Part shown: one piece after another, positions 17,516 through 26,239 of the stretch
How positions within the stretch are numbered: the stretch's first letter is position 1
How the letters are laid out: each line of letters opens with the position of its first letter
Program-made: the position numbers and the translations under genes
Source of the DNA: JBHOQS01 sp042408875
Lineage (GTDB): Bacteria; Chloroflexota; UBA11872; JBHOQS01
Assembly: GCA_042408875.1 (NCBI GenBank)
Contig: JBHOQS010000015.1
Coordinates: 1-64,000 of the forward strand
Direction: 5' to 3'
DNA: 64,000 nucleotides
Notes under the pieces: generated by a model
What the model saw: only the letters and a program-made list of their open reading frames with translations
What the model was told of the DNA's origin: nothing
Databases searched by the model: none

Positions 17516-19477
17516 ATGGTAGACACGGGGCTCACCGCCACTGGGGGCGCTCTCCTTCAGACCGCCTTCGCCGGAAATACAAGTCTTCCGCAGCCGGATA
17601 CGGCTGGCTCTGTCGGCGTGGCCGGGCTGCTGCCTGGCTTCCTCGCTGCCCTGGCCAAGGCGCTTCACCTGACCGAGGAGAGCAGCCAGGCGCTCGAGGC
17701 ATGCCCATGCGACGTACGAGGAGCGGTCACTGACAAGGAGGCGCTGGCAGCGGCAACGCTATTCAGCCCGTCGGGGCAAGACCTTGCGGTCCGGCTGCCC
17801 ACGGCTACCGGTGCCTCCAGCGAGAGAAAGGACCAGGTCACGCCCGGCAGCGGTGCAGTTGCGCCAGGCGCCGAGCTTGATCCTCCACCGGCCGGCTCGC
17901 CGGTGCATCCAGCACCGGTGCTGCTCAGTGGTGCTGCCCTGTATGTGCTCCTCCAGGCGGCCGCACTGTGGCCGCCGGTGCCTGGGGACGCACCCGAGCC
18001 ACTCGATGGCCAGCTCCCTGTCGCCGGCGCCGCGACAGACGCCCCAACGGGAGGACCGCGCCTCTTGCCCTCCCATACAGCCCTGCGGCCCGTGCGTGTC
18101 GCCCTGGAGGCCGGCCGCACGGCAACCGGCATGCCTATACAGACTGGCCTGGCTGGGACGCCCACGGCAGAGGAATCCAGTCCGCCCGGCATTCCTGTGC
18201 CAGCGGAGCATACAGCAGGGCATGTCCATGGATTTGCCGAAGGAGCGCCTCATCCGGAGCGGGAGGAGCGCCTGGCAGCGCGCCCTACGCCGCTGCTCCC
18301 CGGCCAGGACGCGCTGGCGCAGTTCCCGCGGCCGGAACAAGTGCAGGAAGGCCCGGCAAGCGACACGCCGGAGCGAGAGCAGCACACGGCGCACTCAGAG
18401 ATCTCGGCCCCCGCTCCAGAGGCGCAGTCGCCGCGCGGGAGCCGGCATCTCGCGGCGCCTCCTGCCGCGCACGGCTGGGCGATCTCCCCGTGGGTGCCCG
18501 GCGCACCTGCCCAGCCGGCCCGCCCAGCCGGCCGCGCATCCGTTGAGAGACCTCCTGCGCAGCACCTGTCCCAGCCTCAGGACGCATCCATGCAGCCGGA
18601 CGCACAGCTCAGTACGCCCGCGACACAACCGCCCGACGCACTGGCCGGGTTGTTTGAGCCGGACCGGCCGGCTCCTGAGGCCCCGCAGCCCTCGGTCACC
18701 AGCCCCGCTGCACTTCCGAGTGTACGCCAGTCCCGCTCTGCCCAGCCCAGCGACGAACCTGCGAGCAGGCAGGAAGCACCGGCGCAGCTGGGAGAAGAAG
18801 CGCCGGTGCCGAGCCTGGCAGCCACTGTCCGGCCTGCTATAGTGCAGGCCCCGGACGAGCATCTCTCTGCCCGTCGTGGAACGGTGGATGGTGCTGTCCG
18901 GCGTCCCGAGCACGCCGACCCCGGGCGTAGCCAAACACAACGGGATGAGAACGACCCCCAGGCGGCGCTGCTGACGCTCGCGCCGGCACAGCCACAAGGG
19001 GAATCAGGCAGCCGGGCTGTGCCGCTCCAGTCGCTGGTCATGCAGGTGCTGTCGCGAGCGCACCAGCTGACCAGCCCGACAGGACGCGTCGTGCGCTTCC
19101 GGCTCGAGCCTGAGCAGCTGGGGGAGCTTGAGGTCCGGCTCATGCTGCGCGCACACGGAGGTCTCGATCTGCGCATCGCTGCGCCGGCCGACGATGTCGG
19201 GCACGCCCTGGCTGCGGCCTGGCCGGAGCTACGCGATGCCCTGGCCGCGCGCGGCCTCCACCCTGAGCGCCTGTTGGTAACGGTGCAGAGCAGTGATCTT
19301 GCACTCTCGACGTCCGGTGGCAGTCCCCACTCCTCGCCGGGACACGAGCGGCCGTTCGAGTCACCGTCCGCCTCTTACCGGCTCAATGGCGGGCAGTCTG
19401 CTCCACCGGAAGCCGATCCCGCAACGCGACATTCGCTGGAGTGGCTGCCTAGAGGCCGGCTCGACTATCGCGTGTAG
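17516..19477 (+). CDS. fliK: flagellar hook-length control protein FliK
   Basis: 653 residues from the ATG at 17516 (AGAGAGGCAAAG upstream). About 500 residues of Pro/Ala/Gln-rich, low-complexity ruler sequence precede the conserved C-terminal Flg_hook domain (VVRFRLEPEQLGELEVRLML ... LRDALAARGLHPERLLVTV, about residues 520-610), which switches export specificity. The hook gene flgD/flgE pair follows. The sequence is long for FliK, and the tail after the domain is Ser/Pro-rich. Confidence 0.9.
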   Translation: MVDTGLTATGGALLQTAFAGNTSLPQPDTAGSVGVAGLLPGFLAALAKALHLTEESSQALEACPCDVRGAVTDKEALAAATLFSPSGQDLAVRLPTATGASSERKDQVTPGSGAVAPGAELDPPPAGSPVHPAPVLLSGAALYVLLQAAALWPPVPGDAPEPLDGQLPVAGAATDAPTGGPRLLPSHTALRPVRVALEAGRTATGMPIQTGLAGTPTAEESSPPGIPVPAEHTAGHVHGFAEGAPHPEREERLAARPTPLLPGQDALAQFPRPEQVQEGPASDTPEREQHTAHSEISAPAPEAQSPRGSRHLAAPPAAHGWAISPWVPGAPAQPARPAGRASVERPPAQHLSQPQDASMQPDAQLSTPATQPPDALAGLFEPDRPAPEAPQPSVTSPAALPSVRQSRSAQPSDEPASRQEAPAQLGEEAPVPSLAATVRPAIVQAPDEHLSARRGTVDGAVRRPEHADPGRSQTQRDENDPQAALLTLAPAQPQGESGSRAVPLQSLVMQVLSRAHQLTSPTGRVVRFRLEPEQLGELEVRLMLRAHGGLDLRIAAPADDVGHALAAAWPELRDALAARGLHPERLLVTVQSSDLALSTSGGSPHSSPGHERPFESPSASYRLNGGQSAPPEADPATRHSLEWLPRGRLDYRV

Positions 19478-19635
19478 CAGGCGCGCCTGAGCCAGCGAAC
19501 AGAGACGGGTGTATGGCCGGACCGCCAGACCAGGAAGACGGCCTTGGCACCCGATCTTCAGGTTCACCAGTGCGGGAGAGACGCGGAAGAGCAGGAGAGA
19601 AAGCACTAGGAAAAATCTAGGCATGGGAGGTGAAG

Positions 19636-20241
19636 ATGTCGATTTCCAGCACCACGCCGGCGCAGGTGCTGCCATACCAGGTAGGCGCGTCCTTGCGTGC
19701 GAGCAGTGCGCAAGCGCCTGAGGCAGGCCGCGGCAGTCGCGATGCCAGTAGTCTCGGTGGCCTGGGTAAACAAGAGTTTCTCCAGCTGCTTATCGCCCAG
19801 CTCCGCAATCAAGACCCGCTGCGGCCAATGGAAGATCGCGAGTTCATTGCTCAGCTCGCGCAGTTCAACGCGCTGGAGCAGATGCAGATGCTGAACCAGT
19901 CGCTGGCAAACCTGACCAGCGCGCAGCAGTTCGCCCAGGCAACCGCCTACCTGGGGACGCAGGTCGAGGCCGTGCTGGGCCCTGACGCGACTGGTTCCAC
20001 GGGCGCCGGACAGGTTGTACGGGGCGCCGTCACCGAGGTGCGGCGCAATCCCGATGGCGAGCCACTGCTGGTCATCAACGGAAAGGAGGTGTTCCTCGAC
20101 GAGATCGTTCGCGTGCGCAGCACGGCCCAGGGCACAGCTACCTCTACATCAGGGGCAACCAGCGGGCCGTCTGGAGAGAGCCAGCCTGATAGCCAGGTGC
20201 CGCCTTCGAGCTCAACCGGCAGCGCAGGCCAGACGGGCTGA
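19636..20241 (+). CDS. flgD: flagellar hook assembly (cap) protein FlgD
   Basis: 201 residues. The diagnostic N-terminal segment is GKQEFLQLLIAQLRNQDPLRPMEDREFIAQLAQFNALEQM, followed by a C-terminal part (VVRGAVTEVRRNPDGEPLLVINGKEVFLDEIVRV) like the FlgD tudor-like module. The Ser/Thr/Gly tail is variable. A GTG lies 6 nt upstream in frame; the ATG at 19636 is preferred because GGGAGGTG precedes it. Confidence 0.93.
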   Translation: MSISSTTPAQVLPYQVGASLRASSAQAPEAGRGSRDASSLGGLGKQEFLQLLIAQLRNQDPLRPMEDREFIAQLAQFNALEQMQMLNQSLANLTSAQQFAQATAYLGTQVEAVLGPDATGSTGAGQVVRGAVTEVRRNPDGEPLLVINGKEVFLDEIVRVRSTAQGTATSTSGATSGPSGESQPDSQVPPSSSTGSAGQTG

Positions 20242-20337
20242 CCGCATTGCTCACGCATGCTGTAAGAGAGACATGAGAGACACCACTAAAGTGGACACCG
20301 AAGAGAGAGCGGTAGAGGAGAAAAGGAGAGATCAGCA

Positions 20338-21849
20338 ATGATGCGCTCGATGTTCTCAGCGATCTCAGGGCTGAGAAACCACCAGGTCTTCATGGATGTG
20401 ATCGGCAACAACATTGCGAATGTGAACACCGTTGGGTTCAAGGCCGGCCGGGTAACCTTCCAGGATATCCTGAGCCAAACCCTGCGCGGCGCCACTGGCC
20501 CAGCCGCTGGGCGCGGCGGTATTAACCCCATGCAGATTGGCCTGGGCATGCTCACTGCTGGCGTTGATACACTGCACACCCAAGGCAACCTGCAGTCGAC
20601 CGGCAAGATCACCGACCTGGCCCTGCAAGGCGATGGCTACTTTGTGCTGAGCGACGGGCTCCAACTGCTCTTCACCCGCGACGGCAGCTTCGACCTCGGC
20701 ACTGACGGGAAGCTCATCAACCCGAACACCGGCATGCGCGTGCAGGGCTGGCAGGCAGTCAACGGCGTGGTCGATACGGCCCAGCCAGTGGGCGACATCA
20801 CTATCCCGCTGGGCCAGGGTAAGGTGGGCCGGCCCTCCACCACCCTGACTATCACGGGCAACCTCGATGCCTCGGCCAAGAGCTACAGCGACGTGACGCA
20901 GATCAACAGTGCTGGCGGCCGTGGTACAGTCTCAGGCATGTTCACCGGCACAACTGAGACGCAGTACATTATTAAAATCGCTAGCGTCGATGCCACCGGA
21001 GCCGTCACTGGCATCCAGGTAAGCACCGATGGCGGCGCAACCTACGGTCCAACGATCACGCCCACCGGCGGGCAATTCGATATCGGCAACGGGCTGAAGT
21101 TCGCTATCGAAACGAAGACCTCAAACACGGTGGGCGATACGTACACCTTCACGGCCTTCCAGCCGAAGGTTGAGGCACGCGTCAACGTCTATGACTCGCT
21201 AGGCGAGGTACACCTGGTCAAGGTTACGTTTACGAAGACGGCAACGGCCAACACCTGGACCTGGTTGGCCGAACCTGCCGATGGCAGCGTGTCCTCAATC
21301 ACCCCGACCACCGCAACCAATCTCGTATTCACCAGCACCGGGCGCTACACCGGGCCGCAGCCTGCTGGTCCGATCACGCTGACGCTGGCGAACGGCGCGA
21401 CCTCGCCCATGACCGTATCGCTGGACTTCTCGGCGCTCACGCAGCTTTCCGGCTCGAGCGAGGTCACCTTGCAGACGGACGGCGCTCCCTCCGGCTCGCT
21501 GGTGACGTTCCAGGTGAGCGCCACCGGCGAAGTCACTGGGATCTACTCGAACGGGCTGAAGCAGACGCTGGGCCAGATCGCCATCGCGGCGTTCCAGAAC
21601 CCGAGCGGTCTGATCAAGGCTGGCGGCAACATGTACCAGCAGTCACCCAACTCCGGGGCGCCGCAGATCGGCACTGCCGGCTCCGGTAGCCGCGGCCAGA
21701 TCAGCACCGGCTTCCTGGAGATGTCGAATGTGGACCTGGCGCAGCAGTTCACCAACATGATCATGGCTGAGCGTGGCTTCCAAGCTAACTCCCGTGTAAT
21801 TACCACGTCGGATGAGATGCTTCAGGACCTGGTGAACATTAAGCGCTAG
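20338..21849 (+). CDS. flgE: flagellar hook protein FlgE
   Basis: 503 residues. N-terminal MMRSMFSAISGLRNHQVFMDVIGNNIANVNTVGFKAGR and C-terminal STGFLEMSNVDLAQQFTNMIMAERGFQANSRVITTSDEMLQDLVNIKR are the axial-family D0 helices. The length and the central Thr/Gly-rich beta domain fit FlgE rather than the shorter FlgF/FlgG. AAAAGGAGAG lies 8 nt before the start. It is the last flagellar gene of this operon. Confidence 0.95.
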   Translation: MMRSMFSAISGLRNHQVFMDVIGNNIANVNTVGFKAGRVTFQDILSQTLRGATGPAAGRGGINPMQIGLGMLTAGVDTLHTQGNLQSTGKITDLALQGDGYFVLSDGLQLLFTRDGSFDLGTDGKLINPNTGMRVQGWQAVNGVVDTAQPVGDITIPLGQGKVGRPSTTLTITGNLDASAKSYSDVTQINSAGGRGTVSGMFTGTTETQYIIKIASVDATGAVTGIQVSTDGGATYGPTITPTGGQFDIGNGLKFAIETKTSNTVGDTYTFTAFQPKVEARVNVYDSLGEVHLVKVTFTKTATANTWTWLAEPADGSVSSITPTTATNLVFTSTGRYTGPQPAGPITLTLANGATSPMTVSLDFSALTQLSGSSEVTLQTDGAPSGSLVTFQVSATGEVTGIYSNGLKQTLGQIAIAAFQNPSGLIKAGGNMYQQSPNSGAPQIGTAGSGSRGQISTGFLEMSNVDLAQQFTNMIMAERGFQANSRVITTSDEMLQDLVNIKR

Positions 21850-21952
21850 CCCGGAAGTCAACCCTGACTACGGGAGGGAGGGGAGGCGGCGTCGAACATG
21901 GTAACATCAGGTGGACGCCGCTTGCCCCGCCGGCGTCTTGCAGCCTGCATCG

Positions 21953-22672
21953 ATGTATGGGAACACGATGGCGGTCGTTCCGAAGGACCACCCTCACGAG
22001 CTGCTCAAGCAACATTCAGCGGTCCCTGTGCCACAGCCGCTGCGGTTGGCGTCGCTGGCTGCGTTGATCGCCCACGAGGCGCGCAGCCCGCTCTCCACCG
22101 TGAGCGGCTACGCCTCGTTGCTCCAGCAGGTTGGCAGTTCTTTCAAGCCTGAGCAGCGCGACGCCATGCTCGGCGAGATTGTGGCGGAGTGCGCCCGGCT
22201 GAGCACGCTGATCAGCGAGCTGGCGGCGCTCTACGCGCAGCCGTTGCCGCGCCAGGCCCGCCTGCGCGCTACCGACATCGTGCGCGCCCTCAGGCCCCTC
22301 ACCCGTAGCTACAGACTCCGCCTGGAGCTGCTGGACGCCTCCGGCCGGCTCCCGCTCGTTATGGTCGCGCCGGGCTTACTGCGTCGCGCGCTCCAGCGGC
22401 TGTGCTCCCTCCACGCCTGTGGAGGCTGTCCTCCACGCCTGCGCCTGGAAGCCAGGGCGGACGCGCTGCTGCTCGAGCTCTCGGTTTCCATGCCGAACCA
22501 GGAAGATGCGAATCCCCTGCCTTCGCCTGAGGAAGCCGCGCACGTTGTGTTCGCCCGCTGGGTGGCGCTCCTCCACGGCACGCGCCTTTACCAAGACGAG
22601 CACGTTGAGCCCACTGGCGGACGGCAACGCGTCTTTCGGATCTCCCTCCGCGCTGCCACGGCACTCCTGTGA
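21953..22672 (+). CDS. degenerate histidine-kinase-like protein
   Basis: About 239 residues. The HisKA phosphoacceptor helix is clear, IAHEARSPLSTVSGYASLL (H41), but the catalytic domain is eroded: the N-box position reads RRALQRLCSLHACGG without Asn, and no DxGxG or GxGxG ATP-lid motif is present. So it may be a phosphotransfer or dimerisation protein rather than an active kinase. Start uncertain: GTG 21911, ATG 21953 and ATG 21968 are in frame, none with a strong ribosome site. It follows flgE and precedes a response regulator on the same strand. Confidence 0.65.
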   Translation: MYGNTMAVVPKDHPHELLKQHSAVPVPQPLRLASLAALIAHEARSPLSTVSGYASLLQQVGSSFKPEQRDAMLGEIVAECARLSTLISELAALYAQPLPRQARLRATDIVRALRPLTRSYRLRLELLDASGRLPLVMVAPGLLRRALQRLCSLHACGGCPPRLRLEARADALLLELSVSMPNQEDANPLPSPEEAAHVVFARWVALLHGTRLYQDEHVEPTGGRQRVFRISLRAATALL

Positions 22673-22996
22673 GCCGTCCCGTCAGCCTGCGCTGGGCTGA
22701 CCGCTTTCGTCCATGACAGGCACTACGAACGGCGCCCTGTGAGCGGCGCTTCCTCAGCCTGTTCTCAGCCCGCGCGGCTTCACCCGGCGCCCGCTGTCCC
22801 GGACCTGTGGCGAACCTGTCCCATCTCTCCCAGTGCCACTCGCCAGCGTCCCGGCAGTACTCTAGTACAGGCACAGGTAGTACCACTGGGGGAAAGTTTG
22901 GCGCCGGGTTATGTTCTCCGGCACAATCATCGAGGCATGAAACGCTCAGGTTGCAGCGGGCTGTCGCCTGTTCCAGCCTGGCCGAAGGGGACGCCA
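22673..22996 (+). other. 324-nt spacer before the response regulator
   Basis: No gene recognised. TTGGCG (22900-22905) and CACAAT (22924-22929), 18 nt apart, could be a weak promoter for the regulator. The spacer implies that kinase-like and regulator genes are not strictly coupled. Confidence 0.3.
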
Positions 22997-23689
22997 ATGA
23001 TTCGAGTGTTGCTTGTTGATGACCATGATCTTTTCCGCCAGGGACTCGCCCAGCTCTTACAAATGGAGCCGGACATCACCGTGGTGGGCGAAGCCGGCAA
23101 CGGCATTGAGGCCCAGCGCCTGGTGCGGGAGCTCAAGCCGGATGTTGTGCTCATGGATGTCCACATGCCGCTGGTGGACGGCGTGGCGGCCACTCGCGAG
23201 ATCCTGCGAGAGAACCCGCAGGTCGGCATTATCATCCTAACCATGTTCGGCGAGAACGCCCACGTCTTTCAGGCCATCCGCGCCGGCGCTCGCGGCTACC
23301 TCCTGAAGAATAGCCGCGCCAGCGAGGTCATCGCGGCGATCCGTGCAGTCAAGGCCGGTGCATCGCAGCTTGATCCGAACCTCACGACCGAGGTGCTGCA
23401 AGAGTTTCGCCGCCTAGCCGAGAAAGCCGGGGTAGACGACGGCATTAGCTCCCTCACCAAGACAGAGCTTCAGCTCCTCCGGCTGGTTGCTGCCGGCTAC
23501 TCGAACAAGCAGATCGCCGAGAAGATGTGCTTTGCCGAGAGCACGGTCAAGAACCGCCTCTCAGTGCTCTTCCAGAAGATCGAAGTCCAGGACCGCACGC
23601 AAGCGGCCATCTACGCGCTCACGCACGGGCTGGTGCCGGAGCAGGCACTCAACCATGCTGCTTCGGACACCCGCGCCGGGGCATTGTAA
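22997..23689 (+). CDS. NarL/FixJ-family response regulator
   Basis: 230 residues: receiver domain with D8/D9 acidic pair, phosphoacceptor D54 (VVLMDVHMP) and a Lys in GYLLKN; then a LuxR-type HTH (LTKTELQLLRLVAAGYSNKQIAEKMCFAESTVKNRLSVLFQKI) that binds DNA as a dimer. The ATG at 22997 follows GAAGGGGA by 7 nt. The neighbour kinase-like gene may supply or accept its phosphate. Targets are unknown; proximity to the flagellar operon is only suggestive. Confidence 0.93.
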   Translation: MIRVLLVDDHDLFRQGLAQLLQMEPDITVVGEAGNGIEAQRLVRELKPDVVLMDVHMPLVDGVAATREILRENPQVGIIILTMFGENAHVFQAIRAGARGYLLKNSRASEVIAAIRAVKAGASQLDPNLTTEVLQEFRRLAEKAGVDDGISSLTKTELQLLRLVAAGYSNKQIAEKMCFAESTVKNRLSVLFQKIEVQDRTQAAIYALTHGLVPEQALNHAASDTRAGAL

Positions 23690-23839
23690 ACCAGCCACTC
23701 TGGCTATCCCTTCCGGCGCCACGCCGCTGCCCGGAGGTACTTTTCCCTCCACTTCCAGGCAGCAGTGCCGATAATGGTACATGGGGAGCTAGTCAGCCCC
23801 CACGCCCTCTAGCCCGGCCCTGGGGAGGAAGGGGACGCT

Positions 23840-26233
23840 GTGGTGCGGCGCCGGATCTTTTATATCACGCTAGCGATCCTCGCCGTGCTAGCTACGACTG
23901 TCGGGATCATGGGTCCCACACTCTTCCTAGCACCACCGGCAGCTCCCGCGTTCTCGATGGTCGAGCTGACTACGCTCACTGTCCTTGCCGGGCAGGTAGA
24001 GGTCCGGCGCAGCGGACAGGCAGAGTACCGGCCTGCCCCCAGCGGTATCACGCTTGCCCCAGGTGACTGGGTACGGACTGGCCTGAACGGTCGGGCGCTG
24101 ATCACCTACTTCGAGGGCTCGACCACTGTCCTGGAGCCCCAGAGCGAGCTAGCGATCCAGCGCCTGGATGGAGCACCCGCTCGGACACCGCATCTCGCAG
24201 TGTACCAAGTCGCTGGATCGACCTGGCACAAGGTCGTCCGGCTCGTCGCACCCGGGCCGCGCATGGACGTGCATACCCCGACGGCGGTGGCCCTGGTGCG
24301 CGGCACCGAATTCCTGGTCACACTCCTGCCCCGCCCCGGCGGCTCGCCCGCTACCCTGGTCGCAGTGATGGACGGTATGGTAGATGTCACTGCGGCCGAC
24401 GTGACTGTCACCATACGCGCCGGAGAGCTGACCAGCGTTGAGCCGGGCCAGCCGCCCTCTCTACCACAGCCGGTCTCGGCCCCACGCCGCGCCCTCGTGC
24501 TGCGGGTCTATAGTCCAGCGGAGCTGCTCGTACAGGAGCACCGCACTCAGGCCAGGCTCGGCATGCGCAACGGCATCTATTTCTCGGAAGCTGTTGCAGG
24601 GCAGGCCGACCGCACGGCAGGTACCTGGGCGTACCTGCCGGCCGCGGGCGATGGGGCATATACGCTTGTGCTGACGGCCACCGGTGACGGCGAGGTCACC
24701 CTCAGTGTGGCGGTCGTCGAGGACGGCCAGTTCGCCGGCGCTGCGCCGGGAGACCCGAGCACCTGGCACGGCCACATCGTGGATCGGCGCTCCGTCACCA
24801 TTGCCGTCCGCCGCGGCCTGACCTATGTGGCAACCCTCACCCTTGATCGCGAGGGGCGGATCGCTCAGCTCACCGTACCAGAACTGCCGGTCCAAGCCCT
24901 GCCGCCCTTCGTCGTGGCTCGGGCGGCCGTCGAGGCCGCGCGCACGCGGCCGCCTGGAGGCGATTCCGCTGCACAGACGAGGGGAGATGCGCTGGACGGC
25001 GAGATCCCGTCGTTTGTCGCCGCTGCGCTTGACTTGCTGGGAGAGCGCCGCGTGCCGGCACCTTCGCCCACGCCGGTTGGAGCCGGGATGGTCGTGACCG
25101 CCCCGGCAGCCGCGCCCGGCGACACGGCGAGCGCGGTCATCTCACCGGGAGGCGGGGCTTCGGGGCCGGACGTGGCACCGGCAGACAGCCTTGTTGGTAT
25201 GCCAGCCGGACATGAAGCCGATCCGCAGGACGCTGCTCCTCCGCAAATCGATCACGCTGCACGCGCTGCGCCTATGGACAGCCCGCCTGCGTCCGCCGGA
25301 GAAACAGATGTTGAGGGAGGCGAGCTAGAGACAGCCACTAGCGCCCCTGCTGCGGAGCATACACCCGCACAGGACGAGCCAGTGTCAGCTGTTACTCCGA
25401 CAGCAACGGCTCAGACAGGGCCGCCGCGCAGGGACAAGGCGAGCGAGACAGACGTGACCAGCGACAGCGAGACACCCGGCACGCCGCCTACCCCTACACC
25501 GCCAGCGCCGGGCTCAGGTAGCAGCTCGCCGGTGGGACAAGCCGGCGAGGGGAGCGCGCCGCCAGCCAACGTGGCGCCGGCAGCGCCGGGGCAGGCTGCT
25601 CGGCAGCAGCCTGCCCCTGAACCGACAGCTACTCCTCTACCCACACCATCTTCAGCGGCCACGCCCCCACGGCAAGAGCTGAGCAGGACATCGCGGGAGG
25701 ATAACCAGCGAGAACCGGGCGGGGCGAACCTGGCCGCGGCTGCTGCAGGCGCGCGTATCCGATCGGCGACATTCCAGGCACCAGGCCATCCCGCCACACA
25801 GGTGCTCGACGGCCGCGACGAGAGCACCTGGTCGACGCGGGGCAGCCAGCACCGCGAAGACAGCATCACCGTTGAGCTTGCCGGCGACGGACCAGCCGCC
25901 ATTACCCGGATCGTCGTCCGGCCCGGGCCTCCCTCTGGCACACCCCATGCGCCATCCCGGATCGAGCTCCAGGTCGCTGGAGACAGCTCAGGCACCTTCA
26001 CCACAGTTGCCCGGGGCGTGCTGCCCAGCGAGCGTGAGCAAGTCCAGGAATTCACCTTTCCGCCGGTGCAGGCACGCTACGTGCGCCTCGTCGTGCGTCA
26101 GGATACAGCTGATACCTGGAGCGAGGTCGGCGAGCTTGAGGTCTACGCCGCTGAGGCCGCGGCCCCGGCAGGCGCGTCAGCGCGCTCTGAACAGATGCCG
26201 TCAAGCACCCGCCAAAAGGGCGGGAAGAGCTAG
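23840..26233 (+). CDS. FecR-domain plus F5/8 type C (discoidin) envelope protein
   Basis: 797 residues. A short basic N-terminus and membrane helix (about 5-30) is followed by a FecR-like beta domain (about 45-205: LTVLAGQVEVRR ... GDWVRTGLNGRALITYFEG ... ALVRGTEFLV), a second beta domain (to about 350), a long Pro/Ala/Thr-rich linker (about 360-630) and a C-terminal discoidin-like domain (about 630-780: QVLDGRDESTWSTRGSQ ... RYVRLVVRQD ... VGELEVYA). Discoidin domains bind sugars or phospholipids. Likely anchored outside the membrane with a stalk. No FecA/FecI is nearby, so it is not iron signalling as in E. coli. The GTG follows GGGAGGAAGGGGA. Confidence 0.8.
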   Translation: MVRRRIFYITLAILAVLATTVGIMGPTLFLAPPAAPAFSMVELTTLTVLAGQVEVRRSGQAEYRPAPSGITLAPGDWVRTGLNGRALITYFEGSTTVLEPQSELAIQRLDGAPARTPHLAVYQVAGSTWHKVVRLVAPGPRMDVHTPTAVALVRGTEFLVTLLPRPGGSPATLVAVMDGMVDVTAADVTVTIRAGELTSVEPGQPPSLPQPVSAPRRALVLRVYSPAELLVQEHRTQARLGMRNGIYFSEAVAGQADRTAGTWAYLPAAGDGAYTLVLTATGDGEVTLSVAVVEDGQFAGAAPGDPSTWHGHIVDRRSVTIAVRRGLTYVATLTLDREGRIAQLTVPELPVQALPPFVVARAAVEAARTRPPGGDSAAQTRGDALDGEIPSFVAAALDLLGERRVPAPSPTPVGAGMVVTAPAAAPGDTASAVISPGGGASGPDVAPADSLVGMPAGHEADPQDAAPPQIDHAARAAPMDSPPASAGETDVEGGELETATSAPAAEHTPAQDEPVSAVTPTATAQTGPPRRDKASETDVTSDSETPGTPPTPTPPAPGSGSSSPVGQAGEGSAPPANVAPAAPGQAARQQPAPEPTATPLPTPSSAATPPRQELSRTSREDNQREPGGANLAAAAAGARIRSATFQAPGHPATQVLDGRDESTWSTRGSQHREDSITVELAGDGPAAITRIVVRPGPPSGTPHAPSRIELQVAGDSSGTFTTVARGVLPSEREQVQEFTFPPVQARYVRLVVRQDTADTWSEVGELEVYAAEAAAPAGASARSEQMPSSTRQKGGKS

Positions 26234-26239
26234 CAGCGC

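Noticed and set aside
23840..26233. Iron-dicitrate FecR anti-sigma factor
   Set aside because: No FecI-type sigma factor or TonB receptor nearby, and the architecture is wholly different beyond the one domain.
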